Source: DAOTZS01 sp034434335 (GTDB lineage: Bacteria; Chloroflexota; Anaerolineae; CG2-30-64-16). From it: a stretch of DNA of 7,439 bases. The stretch spans positions 1 through 7,439 of the forward strand of contig DAOTZS010000233.1 in NCBI GenBank assembly GCA_034434335.1, in the 5' to 3' direction. This document shows, one piece after another, positions 1 to 6,642 of the stretch; the stretch's first letter is position 1, and the number at the start of each line of letters is the position of its first letter. Below the pieces are notes generated by a model that had not been told where the DNA came from, did not search any database, and was given only the letters and a program-made list of their open reading frames with translations. The translations under genes and the position numbers were made by a program.

Positions 1-1
1 G

Positions 2-787
2 GAGTACTGGTGCTACATGCGCACCGCCCACAATGACAAGGTGCAGGGCGCGGCCATGGCAGAGTTTGCCTGGCAGAAGGGCTTCCGGAAAGCCGCGACT
101 GTACACGATGGCAGCCTTTATGCCGACAGGCTGCAGCAGGTGTTCGCCGAGCGCTTCAAGGAGCTGGGTGGCACTATTACGGCTCAAGAGGCGGTGGGAC
201 CCAAGGATACCGACATGAAGCCGATGTTGACCCGCATCGCCGCTACCGGGCCGGAGTTCATCTACTATCCTATCTTCATTGAAGCCGGCGGCCATATCAC
301 CAAACAGGCCAAAGAGGTCCCCGGCCTGGAGAATGTACAACTGGCCGGAGCCGATGGTATGTTCTCGCCAGACTTCTTGCGGGCAGCCGGTGATGCCGCG
401 CTGGGCATGTATTGGTCGAGCCCCGACTTCTCAGCCTTTGGTGCCGCCTACCAGGACTTCCTCAAGAAGCACGAAGAGAAGTACGGTGAGAAGGTGCTGG
501 CTCCCTTCCATGCCCACGCTTACGATGCCGCCATGATCATCTTCGCGGCGATTGAGAAGGTGGCGGTGAAGGATCCCGACGGCACGCTCCACATTGGGCG
601 TAAGGCATTGCGCGATGCCATGATCAGCACCAAGGACTTCAAGGGGCTGACCGGGAACCTGACCTGCACCCCCACGGGTGACTGTGCCGATCCCCGGATT
701 GCTATCTATGAGTGTGTCAACGCTGATCCGGCTAGCTGGAACCCGGGCGCCTCGGAGGACAGCAACCCGCGCAAGATCTGGCCCTAA
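2..787 (+). CDS. Branched-chain amino acid ABC transporter substrate-binding protein (LivJ/LivK type), 5'-truncated
   Basis: This is the C-terminal 261 residues of a type I periplasmic-binding-fold receptor (Peripla_BP_6 / LivJ-LivK family). It binds the substrate outside the membrane and hands it to the LivHM permease. The reading frame is open to the window edge, so the signal peptide and first lobe lie upstream; the ATG at 17 is an internal methionine. Family-like stretches are RTAHNDKVQG near the visible start, the alternating beta/alpha pattern through GFRKAATVHD and GPEFIYYPIF, and a C-terminal segment reading FKGLTGNLTC. Three cysteine codons lie near the end (665, 683 and 713); the first two, in CTPTGDC, could form a disulfide in an exported protein (inference). 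It stops with TAA at 785-787 and is followed by a strong hairpin and then livHMGF, which supports the assignment. Members of this family also bind amides, urea or aromatic acids, so leucine-type specificity is not proven. Confidence 0.93.
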   Translation, partial: EYWCYMRTAHNDKVQGAAMAEFAWQKGFRKAATVHDGSLYADRLQQVFAERFKELGGTITAQEAVGPKDTDMKPMLTRIAATGPEFIYYPIFIEAGGHITKQAKEVPGLENVQLAGADGMFSPDFLRAAGDAALGMYWSSPDFSAFGAAYQDFLKKHEEKYGEKVLAPFHAHAYDAAMIIFAAIEKVAVKDPDGTLHIGRKALRDAMISTKDFKGLTGNLTCTPTGDCADPRIAIYECVNADPASWNPGASEDSNPRKIWP

Positions 788-842
788 ACTTGGGGACCAC
801 CGCCAGGTGGGTCGCGGATAGATGTAGTCTGTATGCAGGTTG

Positions 843-882
843 AGCGATCAGGGGCGGGCCATCATACTCGCCCCTGATCGCT
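843..882 (+). terminator. Perfect 14-bp hairpin after the binding-protein gene (attenuator or 3'-stabilising stem)
   Basis: AGCGATCAGGGGCG at 843-856 is exactly complementary to CGCCCCTGATCGCT at 869-882, with a 12-nt loop. It starts 55 bases past the TAA of the binding-protein gene. There is no U-tract after it (the next bases are AATCCCCA), so it is not a textbook intrinsic terminator. In many solute-binding-protein operons a stem at this place causes partial termination or protects the upstream mRNA from 3' exonucleases, so that the receptor is made in excess. That role is inferred from position and stem quality. Confidence 0.5.
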
Positions 883-987
883 AATCCCCAGTAGCACCTC
901 GCTGGTGGCTCCTTTCAGGCCGTGAGTTTAGTTCTCGGGATTGGTAAGGCGTAGCCGCTGCCCTAGCTATTGCCTGCCATGAGGCTA

Positions 988-1198
988 CTCTGGAAGTCGC
1001 TATTCAGGCGGTGACTGGAAGTCACCCTTTTGGGGCCTGCGGCCAGAGGTCGGCCTTCGCCGACCTCTCTGGTGATGCACACATGAAGGGTGTCGGCCTC
1101 CCCCGACACCCCCTCGGGCCGAGCCCTTCGGGGCGAGGGCTGGCACGAAGTGCCCAGGGAGGGCGATTTCAATCGGCCTGAATAGTTACCTCTGGAAG
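988..1198. repeat. Palindrome-rich REPIN/MITE-like element with inverted ends and flanking direct repeats
   Basis: CTATTCAGGC at 1000-1009 reappears as its exact reverse complement GCCTGAATAG at 1176-1185, giving 10-bp inverted ends around 186 bp. Just inside each end is a small hairpin: GGTGACT-GGA-AGTCACC at 1010-1026 on the left, and the CGAT/ATCG stem within 1164-1175 on the right. Read inward from its own end, the right module resembles the left (GACTGGAAGTCACCC against GATTGAAATCGCCC). Just outside, CTCTGGAAG occurs in direct orientation at 988-996 and 1190-1198, 3 and 4 bases from the inverted ends, like a 9-bp target duplication. No transposase is encoded. Two inverted copies of a short palindromic module are the arrangement called REPIN; a MITE is the alternative. 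The left hairpin is followed by CTTTT (1027-1031) and might also end transcripts weakly. A single copy cannot prove mobility. Confidence 0.5.
1045..1154. repeat. Cluster of GC-rich hairpins inside the element
   Basis: Four stems follow each other closely. The first is AGAGGTCGGC/GCCGACCTCT at 1045-1054/1059-1068 with a CTTC loop. The second is GGGTGTCGG/CCGACACCC at 1088-1096/1103-1111. The third has CCCTCG/CGAGGG at 1111-1116/1134-1139 and encloses or competes with a GCCC-TTCG-GGGC stem at 1123-1134, a stable C(UUCG)G tetraloop. The fourth is GGCAC/GTGCC at 1142-1146/1150-1154. The core TCGGCC recurs at several places, suggesting related modules. In RNA this would fold into a row of stable stems on the way to livH. 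Confidence 0.6.
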
Positions 1199-1286
1199 AA
1201 GCTGCCGAAGGTATGGAGGAGAAGGTTCAGCCAGCCGCCAGTAACCAATCCGTTTTTGGTGGAGGTGATACTGGGTCCCGAGACAT

Positions 1287-1295
1287 AGGGGGAGG
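1287..1295 (+). promoter_or_regulatory. Shine-Dalgarno that decides the livH start
   Basis: AGGGGGAGG lies four bases before the ATG at 1300 and is the best ribosome site in this stretch. The upstream in-frame ATG at 1213 has only GAAGG one base away, which is too close to work well. This favours 1300 as the livH start. Confidence 0.6.
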
Positions 1296-1299
1296 TTCG

Positions 1300-2385
1300 A
1301 TGTTACAAAGTCTGACCAGAAGGGTCACGGGCACGACGGCGGTTATGTGGCTGATCGGGTCAGCGATCCTCTTGCTCGTAGTGTGGGGTTCGATGCGCAC
1401 TATCACGGGTGCGGTGGAACTGCATCGGCTTGGGGATCTGCAGCGGACCCTTACCACGAATCTGATTGACGGGATAGCCCAGGGCAGCGTCTACGCCCTG
1501 ATCGCTCTGGGCTATACTCTGGTATATGGCATCCTGCGCATGATCAATTTCGCGCACAGCGAAGTGTTTATGAGCGGCCCGTTTATTGGCTACTATGTGG
1601 CTACTGCGCTCCACGGGTCCGGCTTCCTCAATCGTCAACCTTTCGTCAGCCTGGGTATCGTTATGCTGGTGGCGATGGCCACTTCTGTCACGGTAGCTGT
1701 GCTCCTGGAGCGCATTGCTTATCGGCCTCTGCGCCGGGCTCCCCGGCTGGTACCTCTGATCACCGCCATCGGTGCCTCCTTCTTTTTGCAATATACTTTC
1801 CTGGGCCTGTTCGGGTCGGGGATCAAGGGGTACCCTGAGATCGAGCGGCTGAAGGGGCGCTGGACCATTCCCGGCACCGAGATTGGCATCCTGCGCACTC
1901 AGCTGGTAGTCATCATCGCGGCCGTGGTCATGCTGATCGGACTATATCTTTTCGTGCAGCGCACCAAGATCGGCAAGGCAATGCAGGCTGTATCCGAGGA
2001 TAAGGATACCGCAGCACTGATGGGCATAGATGTAGATCGTATTATTGTGATCACCTTTGTGGTGGGTGGTGCCCTGGCCGGGGCAGCGGGGGTGTTGTAT
2101 GCCCTGCTCTTCCGGCAGGTTAAGTTTGACATGGGCTTTATACCGGGCATCAAAGCCTTTACGGCGGCTGTGCTGGGCGGGATTGGCAATGTGGTGGGGG
2201 CGATGTTGGGTGGCCTGTTCCTGGGCATCGCCGAGTCGCTCTTCCCCAACCTGGTCCTGGACGGCCTGGGTATACCGGCCCCGTATCAACTCAAAGACGC
2301 CCTGGCTTTTATCCTGCTGGTGTTTATCCTGATCTTCAGGCCGACGGGCATCCTGGGTGAACGGTTGGCAGCGAAGAAGGCATAA
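1300..2385 (+). CDS. livH: Branched-chain amino acid ABC transporter permease LivH
   Basis: Integral membrane permease of the BPD_transp_2 family, which pairs with LivM to form the substrate channel. From this start it has 361 residues, longer than the roughly 300 usual for LivH, because of an extra N-terminal hydrophobic segment at about residues 14-31. The family core begins near residue 54 (NLIDGIAQGSVYALIALGYT) and continues with ILRMINFAH (78-86), the loop ERIAYRPLRR (137-146), LITAIGASFFLQ (153-164) and the cytoplasmic coupling loop GKAMQAVSED...MGID (225-244) that contacts the ATPases. The C-terminus LIFRPTGILGE is typical. The start was chosen for the strong ribosome site at 1287-1295; an ATG at 1213 would add 29 polar residues. 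livM follows 22 bases after the TAA. The call is certain to family; the exact N-terminus is not. Confidence 0.95.
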   Translation: MLQSLTRRVTGTTAVMWLIGSAILLLVVWGSMRTITGAVELHRLGDLQRTLTTNLIDGIAQGSVYALIALGYTLVYGILRMINFAHSEVFMSGPFIGYYVATALHGSGFLNRQPFVSLGIVMLVAMATSVTVAVLLERIAYRPLRRAPRLVPLITAIGASFFLQYTFLGLFGSGIKGYPEIERLKGRWTIPGTEIGILRTQLVVIIAAVVMLIGLYLFVQRTKIGKAMQAVSEDKDTAALMGIDVDRIIVITFVVGGALAGAAGVLYALLFRQVKFDMGFIPGIKAFTAAVLGGIGNVVGAMLGGLFLGIAESLFPNLVLDGLGIPAPYQLKDALAFILLVFILIFRPTGILGERLAAKKA

Positions 2386-2407
2386 GCCGAAAGGGGAAGT
2401 TACGGGC

Positions 2408-4036
2408 ATGGGCAATGTATCTCGCTTCGATTGGCGTATGCCCCTGAAGGTTGGTTTGCTGGGCGGCCTGATCGCCATGCTGATTGCGCTGGTGGGCATG
2501 GTAGAGGCTTCCCAAGTCCGACCCGTTATCACTAGCCTGCTGTCGTTGGGCCAAACTCTGCTGTTGCTGGTTTTTGTGTTCACCGCGGCCACGGCAGCAC
2601 GTCGCAGTGTGGGCCATGAGGGCTCTGTTGGTCTGCTGGGGGTTATCAACGCCGGGCTGGCCGGCCTGGTGACCAGCGCCGTGCTGGTAGGCCTGGTGCT
2701 GGTAGGAGGGTTGATTAACCTGCGCGCCGTGCTCATCAGGGCCTCGCCCGAGCTCTATGACCTGCTCACCCTGGGATTAGGGCGGGGACGGGGCAGCCTT
2801 GCTCTCCTGGCCTTGGGGGTGCTCTTGGGAGTGATTGTGGGCGTTGTCTACCTGCTGCCGGCGCGGCCCCGGCGCGCCGTGACAGTGGGCGCCGGCCTGG
2901 TGCCGGTGGTGGCCATCCTCTGGAGTGCCCTGTTTGCCGGCCGTGGGCTTTCCCTGCTCACTGCCGCTATCATCTTTGTGGCCGCAGCCGGGCTAAGCTA
3001 CCTGTGGAGCCTGCTTCAGGCCAGGGTCGGCGATAAGGATCGTCCGCTCTCCCTGGCCGGCCAGCGGGCCATGCAGTGGGGGCGTTGGGCTGTGCTCGGC
3101 GCGATAGTGGTCCTCTTCCCGCTGTTGGGCAAGTTCCCCAGCGAGGTCCTGGACAACGTGGGCCTGTACGTGCTGATGGGCCTGGGATTGAATATCGTGG
3201 TTGGGTTTGCCGGCCTGCTGGACCTGGGCTATGTGGCGTTCTTCGCCCTTGGCGCCTACACCATGGGCATCCTTACTTCGCCCGAGATCGGGTGGCTGGG
3301 CCCACGCCTGACCTTTTGGGAAGCTCTGCCCTTTGCTGTGCTGATGGCTACCCTGTGGGGTGTCATCCTGGGCATCCCGGTGCTGGGGATGCGCGGGGAT
3401 TATCTGGCAATTGTTACCCTGGGCTTCGGCGAGATCATTCGCCTGGTTGTGCTCTCGGACTGGCTCAAGCCGTACATCGGTGGCTCGAACGGCATCACCC
3501 GCATTCCCAAACCCGTCCTCGGCCCCATCTCATTAGCCACGCCCCAGACCCTCTACTACCTGCTCCTGGCCGGTTGTCTGCTGGCGGGCTTCATCGCGAT
3601 CCGGCTCAAAGATTCGCGGCTGGGCCGGGCCTGGATGGCCATGCGGGAAGACGAGGATGTGGCCCAGGCCATGGGTATAGATCTCGTGAAGACCAAGCTC
3701 CTGGCCTTTGCCTCTGGCGCGGCTTTCTCAGGGCTGAGCGGTGCCATCTTCGCCAGCAAGTTGACCTCGGTCTATCCGCACAGCTTCCACGTGCTGGTCT
3801 CCATTAATGCGCTGTGTGTGATCATCGTGGGCGGCATGGGCAGCATCCCGGGGGTTATCGCCGGCGCGTTTGCGTTGGTAGGGTTGCCCGAGCTGTTGCG
3901 GGAGTTTGCCGAGTACCGGCTGTGGGTCTACGGTGCGGCGCTGGTGATGATGATGCTCAGGCGACCAGAAGGGCTGATGCCTGAGGCCCGGCGCAGGTTA
4001 GAGCTGCGCGAAACTGAAACAGGCAGCAGCACCTAG
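2408..4036 (+). CDS. livM: Branched-chain amino acid ABC transporter permease LivM, with long N-terminal membrane extension
   Basis: Second permease subunit of the Liv channel, 542 residues. The family core occupies about residues 250-520: GLGLNIVVGFAGLLDLGYVA (258-277), GMRGDYLAIVTLGFGEIIRL (327-346), the coupling loop LGRAWMAMREDEDVAQAMGI (405-424), VIIVGGMGSIPGVIAGA (471-487) and LRRPEGLMPEA near the end. Before the core are about 240 residues with six or seven further hydrophobic segments (about 13-31, 42-61, 72-103, 128-150, 158-176, 181-203, 226-241). Ordinary LivM is shorter (about 425 residues in E. coli), so this extension is large. The ATG at 2408 has AAGGGGAAG at 2391-2399, eight bases upstream. 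A GTG at 2357, inside livH, is in frame but lacks a ribosome site, and I rejected it. livG follows after 14 bases. Confidence 0.95.
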   Translation: MGNVSRFDWRMPLKVGLLGGLIAMLIALVGMVEASQVRPVITSLLSLGQTLLLLVFVFTAATAARRSVGHEGSVGLLGVINAGLAGLVTSAVLVGLVLVGGLINLRAVLIRASPELYDLLTLGLGRGRGSLALLALGVLLGVIVGVVYLLPARPRRAVTVGAGLVPVVAILWSALFAGRGLSLLTAAIIFVAAAGLSYLWSLLQARVGDKDRPLSLAGQRAMQWGRWAVLGAIVVLFPLLGKFPSEVLDNVGLYVLMGLGLNIVVGFAGLLDLGYVAFFALGAYTMGILTSPEIGWLGPRLTFWEALPFAVLMATLWGVILGIPVLGMRGDYLAIVTLGFGEIIRLVVLSDWLKPYIGGSNGITRIPKPVLGPISLATPQTLYYLLLAGCLLAGFIAIRLKDSRLGRAWMAMREDEDVAQAMGIDLVKTKLLAFASGAAFSGLSGAIFASKLTSVYPHSFHVLVSINALCVIIVGGMGSIPGVIAGAFALVGLPELLREFAEYRLWVYGAALVMMMLRRPEGLMPEARRRLELRETETGSST

Positions 4037-4050
4037 AGGGGAGAAGGAGC

Positions 4051-4842
4051 ATGGGGATCCTGACAGCCCATAAAGTCACGAAACGTTTCGGTGGGCTCAC
4101 CGCCGTGCATCGCTTTGATGTGGACATCAAAGAGCGCTCCATCCATAGCATTATCGGGCCCAATGGGGCCGGCAAGACCACTTTCTTTAACTGCATTATG
4201 GGGTTCTACCGGCCCGAAGAGGGCGAAATCTTGTTCCAGGGACTCCCCCTGAACGGCCGCTCGCCGGACCAGGTCACGCGGCTGGGGATCGGCCGCACTT
4301 ACCAAAATATCCGCCTGTTCGCCAACATGACGGTGATCGAGAACGTGTTGGTGGGGCTGCATCCTCGCCTGCGGGCTGGGGTTGTGGATGCCATCTTCCG
4401 AACCAGCCGGATGCGCAAAGAAGAAGCTGAGGCGCTCGAGGAGGCCCGCCGTCTGCTGCGCTTCGTGGGCCTGGCCGGCAAGGGGGATTTGTTGGCCCGC
4501 AACCTGCCCTACGGCGACCAACGCCGGCTGGAGGTCGCCCGCGCCCTGGCCAGCAAGCCCACTCTCCTGCTCCTCGACGAGCCGACAGCCGGCATGAACC
4601 CAAGGGAAACAGCGGAGATGATGGACTTCATCCGCCGGCTGCGCGACGAACTGGGAATCACCATCCTGTTGATCGAACACCAGATGCGGGTGGTAATGGG
4701 CATCTCCGAGACAGTGACCGTCATGGACTTCGGCGAGAAGATCGCCGAGGGCACGCCGGCTGAGATCCAAAACAATCCTACCGTGATCGAGGCCTACCTG
4801 GGCCGCGGCAGTGCGTCCGAGATGCTCCGGAGTGGCAACTGA
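4051..4842 (+). CDS. livG: Branched-chain amino acid ABC transporter ATP-binding protein LivG
   Basis: Cytoplasmic ATPase that drives transport as a heterodimer with LivF, 263 residues as expected. Visible motifs in order: Walker A GPNGAGKTT (36-44), Q-loop Gln85 in GRTYQNIRLF, the ABC signature LPYGDQRRLEVARAL (152-166), Walker B with catalytic glutamate LLLLDEPTAG (172-181), and the switch His210 in LLIEHQM. The long helical insert between Q-loop and signature (about 104-150, rich in Arg and Glu) and the C-terminal segment EGTPAEIQNNPTVIEAYLG are hallmarks of LivG and of the Liv-type C-terminal domain (BCA_ABC_TP_C). The signature has YGDQ instead of the canonical SGGQ, which is a family variant rather than damage. 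GAGGGG at 4036-4041, overlapping the livM stop, is nine bases before the ATG; AAGGAG is closer. Confidence 0.97.
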   Translation: MGILTAHKVTKRFGGLTAVHRFDVDIKERSIHSIIGPNGAGKTTFFNCIMGFYRPEEGEILFQGLPLNGRSPDQVTRLGIGRTYQNIRLFANMTVIENVLVGLHPRLRAGVVDAIFRTSRMRKEEAEALEEARRLLRFVGLAGKGDLLARNLPYGDQRRLEVARALASKPTLLLLDEPTAGMNPRETAEMMDFIRRLRDELGITILLIEHQMRVVMGISETVTVMDFGEKIAEGTPAEIQNNPTVIEAYLGRGSASEMLRSGN

Positions 4843-4859
4843 GGAGGGGAAGCGCAGAG

Positions 4860-5573
4860 ATGGCCCTACTCGAGCTCGAGAACGTCCATACTTATTACGG
4901 CCATATCCATGCCCTCAAGGGGATTTCCCTCAGCGTTGACGAAGGTGAGATTGTCACCCTGATCGGCGCCAACGGCGCCGGCAAGAGCACCACCCTCAAC
5001 ACCATCAGCGGCCTTCTGCGCCCGCGCGAGGGGCAGGTTCGGCTGGCTGGCGAGGACCTGAGTGTTTACAAGCCTCACGAGATTGTCATGAAGGGGGTGG
5101 TACAGGTGCCGGAAGGGCGTCGCGTCTTTGGCCGGCTGACGGTGACAGAGAACCTGGAGATGGGCGCGTTTACCCGCAATGATCGGCAGGGCATTGCGGA
5201 GGACATGGAGCGCGTATTTACGCTATTCCCCCGCCTGAAGGAGCGCCGCAACCAGGTGGCGGGCACCCTCTCGGGCGGTGAGCAGCAGATGCTGGCCATT
5301 GGCCGGGCGCTGATGGCCCGCCCACGCATCCTTCTGATGGATGAACCCTCTATGGGCCTGGCGCCGGTGCTGGTAGACAGCATCTTCGACACCATCAAAC
5401 AACTTCATGCCTCCGGTACCACGATCCTGTTGGTAGAGCAAAATGCTCGTATGGCGCTTTCCGTCGCCGACCGCGGCTATGTGTTAGAGACCGGCACGGT
5501 GGTGCTTCACGACACCGCCGAGGCCTTGCGCGCCAATGCCATGGTGCGCAAGGCTTACCTGGGCATTACCTGA
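4860..5573 (+). CDS. livF: Branched-chain amino acid ABC transporter ATP-binding protein LivF
   Basis: Second ATPase of the Liv transporter, 237 residues, the usual length. Motifs: the N-terminal YYGHIHALKGISL that marks LivF, Walker A GANGAGKST (36-44), Q-loop Gln82 in VVQVPEGRRVF, the ABC signature LSGGEQQMLAIGRAL (137-151), Walker B LLMDEPSMGLAP (158-169) and the switch region LLVEQNARMAL, where Gln194 stands at the place of the usual histidine, as is normal in LivF. The end KAYLGIT is also typical. A purine-rich ribosome site (GAGGAGGGGA, 4841-4850) overlaps the livG stop and lies nine bases before the ATG. The next gene's ribosome site lies in this gene's stop codon region, so the hydrolase is probably read from the same mRNA. 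Confidence 0.97.
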   Translation: MALLELENVHTYYGHIHALKGISLSVDEGEIVTLIGANGAGKSTTLNTISGLLRPREGQVRLAGEDLSVYKPHEIVMKGVVQVPEGRRVFGRLTVTENLEMGAFTRNDRQGIAEDMERVFTLFPRLKERRNQVAGTLSGGEQQMLAIGRALMARPRILLMDEPSMGLAPVLVDSIFDTIKQLHASGTTILLVEQNARMALSVADRGYVLETGTVVLHDTAEALRANAMVRKAYLGIT

Positions 5574-5575
5574 GG
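5572..5575 (+). promoter_or_regulatory. Shine-Dalgarno of the hydrolase gene, overlapping the livF stop
   Basis: GAGG shares bases with the livF TGA (5571-5573) and stands eight bases before the ATG at 5584. This decides 5584 over the in-frame ATG at 5536 inside livF, and points to translational coupling between the two genes. Confidence 0.6.
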
Positions 5576-5583
5576 TCTGCGAA

Positions 5584-6492
5584 ATGGAGCTAATCCAGGT
5601 AGCAGAGGCCGCCTACCAGTTGCGAGGGGGCTCCAATGCCGGTGTGATCGTGCAGGACGGCCAGGCGGTCCTGGTGGATACGGGGCTGGATCGGGATACA
5701 GCTCGCCGCATCCTGCGCGCGCTCGAAGGGCTGCAGGTGCGTATCGGAGCTGTGGTGATTACCCATGCCCATGCTGATCACAGCGGCGGAGCTGCCACGA
5801 TCCGGGCCCGCACCGGCGCAGCAGTTTATGCGGCAGGGATGGAGGCCGCCGTGGTAGCCCATCCCCTTTTCGAGCCCCTTTATCTCTTCTCCGGCGCCAT
5901 GCCCCCGGCCGAATTGCGCCACAAGTTCACCCTGGCCGAGGCGTGCCCCGTGGATGGGCTGCTGGAGCCAGGGGAGCATGTCATCGCAGGGGTGCCCCTG
6001 CGAGTGATCCCCGCGCCAGGCCATGCGCCCGATCAGGTGATGATCGCCGGCGGCGGTGCCTGCTTCGTGGCTGATGCTTGCCTGGCCCCCGAAGTCCTGC
6101 ACAAGCATGGCATCCCGTTCTGTGTGCAGATTGACCAGGCCATCGCCACCCTGGCCGGCCTCTCGGCCCTGGACGGAACCTACGCCGCGTTTGTGCCTGG
6201 CCATGGGCCAGCCGTGGAGCGGATTGCCGGATGGGCTGACGAAAACGTCGCCCGCCTGGCCGAGATCCGCGAAGCTGTGGCGGCCGGCCTGGAGCGGAGC
6301 AACGAGCTGGGCGAAATCGTCCGCTTTACCGCTGAGCGCCTGGGCGTTGAGATCCCCAACCCGGTCATTTACTGGCTGACGCAGACTACTATCCTGGCAT
6401 GCCTGGCCTCATTGCAGGCTGCCGGCCGGGCTGCGATCGTGGTGCGAGATAATCGGCTGCTCTGGCAGGCCGTGTCACAGCCAGAGGGATGA
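5584..6492 (+). CDS. MBL-fold metallo-hydrolase, substrate unknown
   Basis: Metallo-beta-lactamase superfamily hydrolase, 302 residues, probably cytoplasmic as no signal peptide is seen. The complete binuclear metal set is visible: THAHADHSGG with His61, His63, Asp65 and His66; His147 in PAPGHAPDQ; Asp164 in FVADAC; and His207 in FVPGHGPA. The N-terminal strand VLVDTGLD (29-36) is also typical. Between the HxHxDH motif and His147 is an insert (about 93-124) containing PLFEPLYLFSGAMPPAELRH, which may shape the active site. The C-terminal 95 residues after His207 are mostly helical and end in a QTTILACLASLQAAGRA stretch that could mediate dimer contacts or cap the site. It follows livF by ten bases and is very likely in its operon, so it might act on an imported compound, but nothing shows the substrate. 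Glyoxalase II, lactonase, thioesterase and phosphodiesterase activities all occur in this superfamily. Confidence 0.92.
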   Translation: MELIQVAEAAYQLRGGSNAGVIVQDGQAVLVDTGLDRDTARRILRALEGLQVRIGAVVITHAHADHSGGAATIRARTGAAVYAAGMEAAVVAHPLFEPLYLFSGAMPPAELRHKFTLAEACPVDGLLEPGEHVIAGVPLRVIPAPGHAPDQVMIAGGGACFVADACLAPEVLHKHGIPFCVQIDQAIATLAGLSALDGTYAAFVPGHGPAVERIAGWADENVARLAEIREAVAAGLERSNELGEIVRFTAERLGVEIPNPVIYWLTQTTILACLASLQAAGRAAIVVRDNRLLWQAVSQPEG

Positions 6493-6610
6493 GGGCACCA
6501 CGGGCTGGGCCAGGGTCGCGTGTGGTTTGTCCCCTATTTCAGCTTCACCACTCCGCGCAATTGCCTCTTGCTGCGAGCATTTCGGCTATTGGAGTATCCC
6601 CAAGAACTGT

Positions 6611-6641
6611 AAGCCAGCCGTCTGGTCTTGCGGGGGCTTTT
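6611..6641 (+). terminator. Weak intrinsic terminator candidate for the liv-hydrolase operon
   Basis: AAGCC at 6611-6615 pairs with GGCTT at 6635-6639, and CCG at 6618-6620 with CGG at 6631-6633, separated by a small internal loop. The stem runs into TTTT (6638-6641). It lies about 120 bases after the hydrolase stop and directly before the ftsH promoter, a sensible place, but the stem is short and imperfect. Confidence 0.3.
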
Positions 6642-6642
6642 C

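Larger units (their letters stand above)
788..1299. other. Non-coding, hairpin-rich spacer between the binding-protein gene and livH
   Basis: About 510 bases with no convincing gene. Small hairpins lie at 797-810 (CCACC/GGTGG, 4-nt loop) and 893-910 (6-bp stem with one bulged base). A strong perfect hairpin lies at 843-882, and a palindrome-rich element fills about 988-1198. The stretch 1199-1299 can be read in frame with livH from an ATG at 1213, but that start has a poorly placed ribosome site, and the 29 residues it would add are rich in Gly, Ser and polar residues. I found no clear -35/-10 promoter for livH here, so read-through from the upstream gene is the simplest assumption. The open frame on the minus strand at 963-1172 lies across the palindromes and looks spurious. 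Confidence 0.7.

Noticed and set aside
963..1172. Minus-strand 69-codon open frame
   Set aside because: It runs across the palindromic element, has no recognisable domain, and its openness is explained by the GC-rich hairpins.
1000..1185. CRISPR array or insertion sequence with transposase
   Set aside because: The palindromes differ in sequence and spacing, so they are not CRISPR repeats, and the element is too short to encode a transposase.
2357..2407. Upstream GTG start for livM inside the livH end
   Set aside because: No ribosome site before it, basic polar residues unlike a LivM start, and a good site exists for the ATG at 2408.
1942..2736. Long minus-strand frame (264 codons) opposite livH and livM
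   Set aside because: Antisense shadow of two clear permease genes; Thr/Ser/Pro/Arg-rich low-quality translation, as expected on the reverse of GC-rich membrane genes.
3076..3807. 243-codon + strand frame inside livM
   Set aside because: Out-of-frame shadow of the conserved LivM core, with no family signature.
4033..4770. 245-codon minus-strand frame opposite livG
   Set aside because: Antisense shadow of an intact ATPase gene with all motifs on the + strand.
5436..5444. Gln instead of His in the LivF switch loop as a sign of an inactive ATPase
   Set aside because: The VEQN form is the normal state in the LivF family; all other ATPase motifs are intact.
5536..5583. Upstream ATG start for the MBL hydrolase inside livF
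   Set aside because: Would overlap livF by 38 bases; the GAGG site at 5572-5575 fits the ATG at 5584, where the family-like sequence begins.
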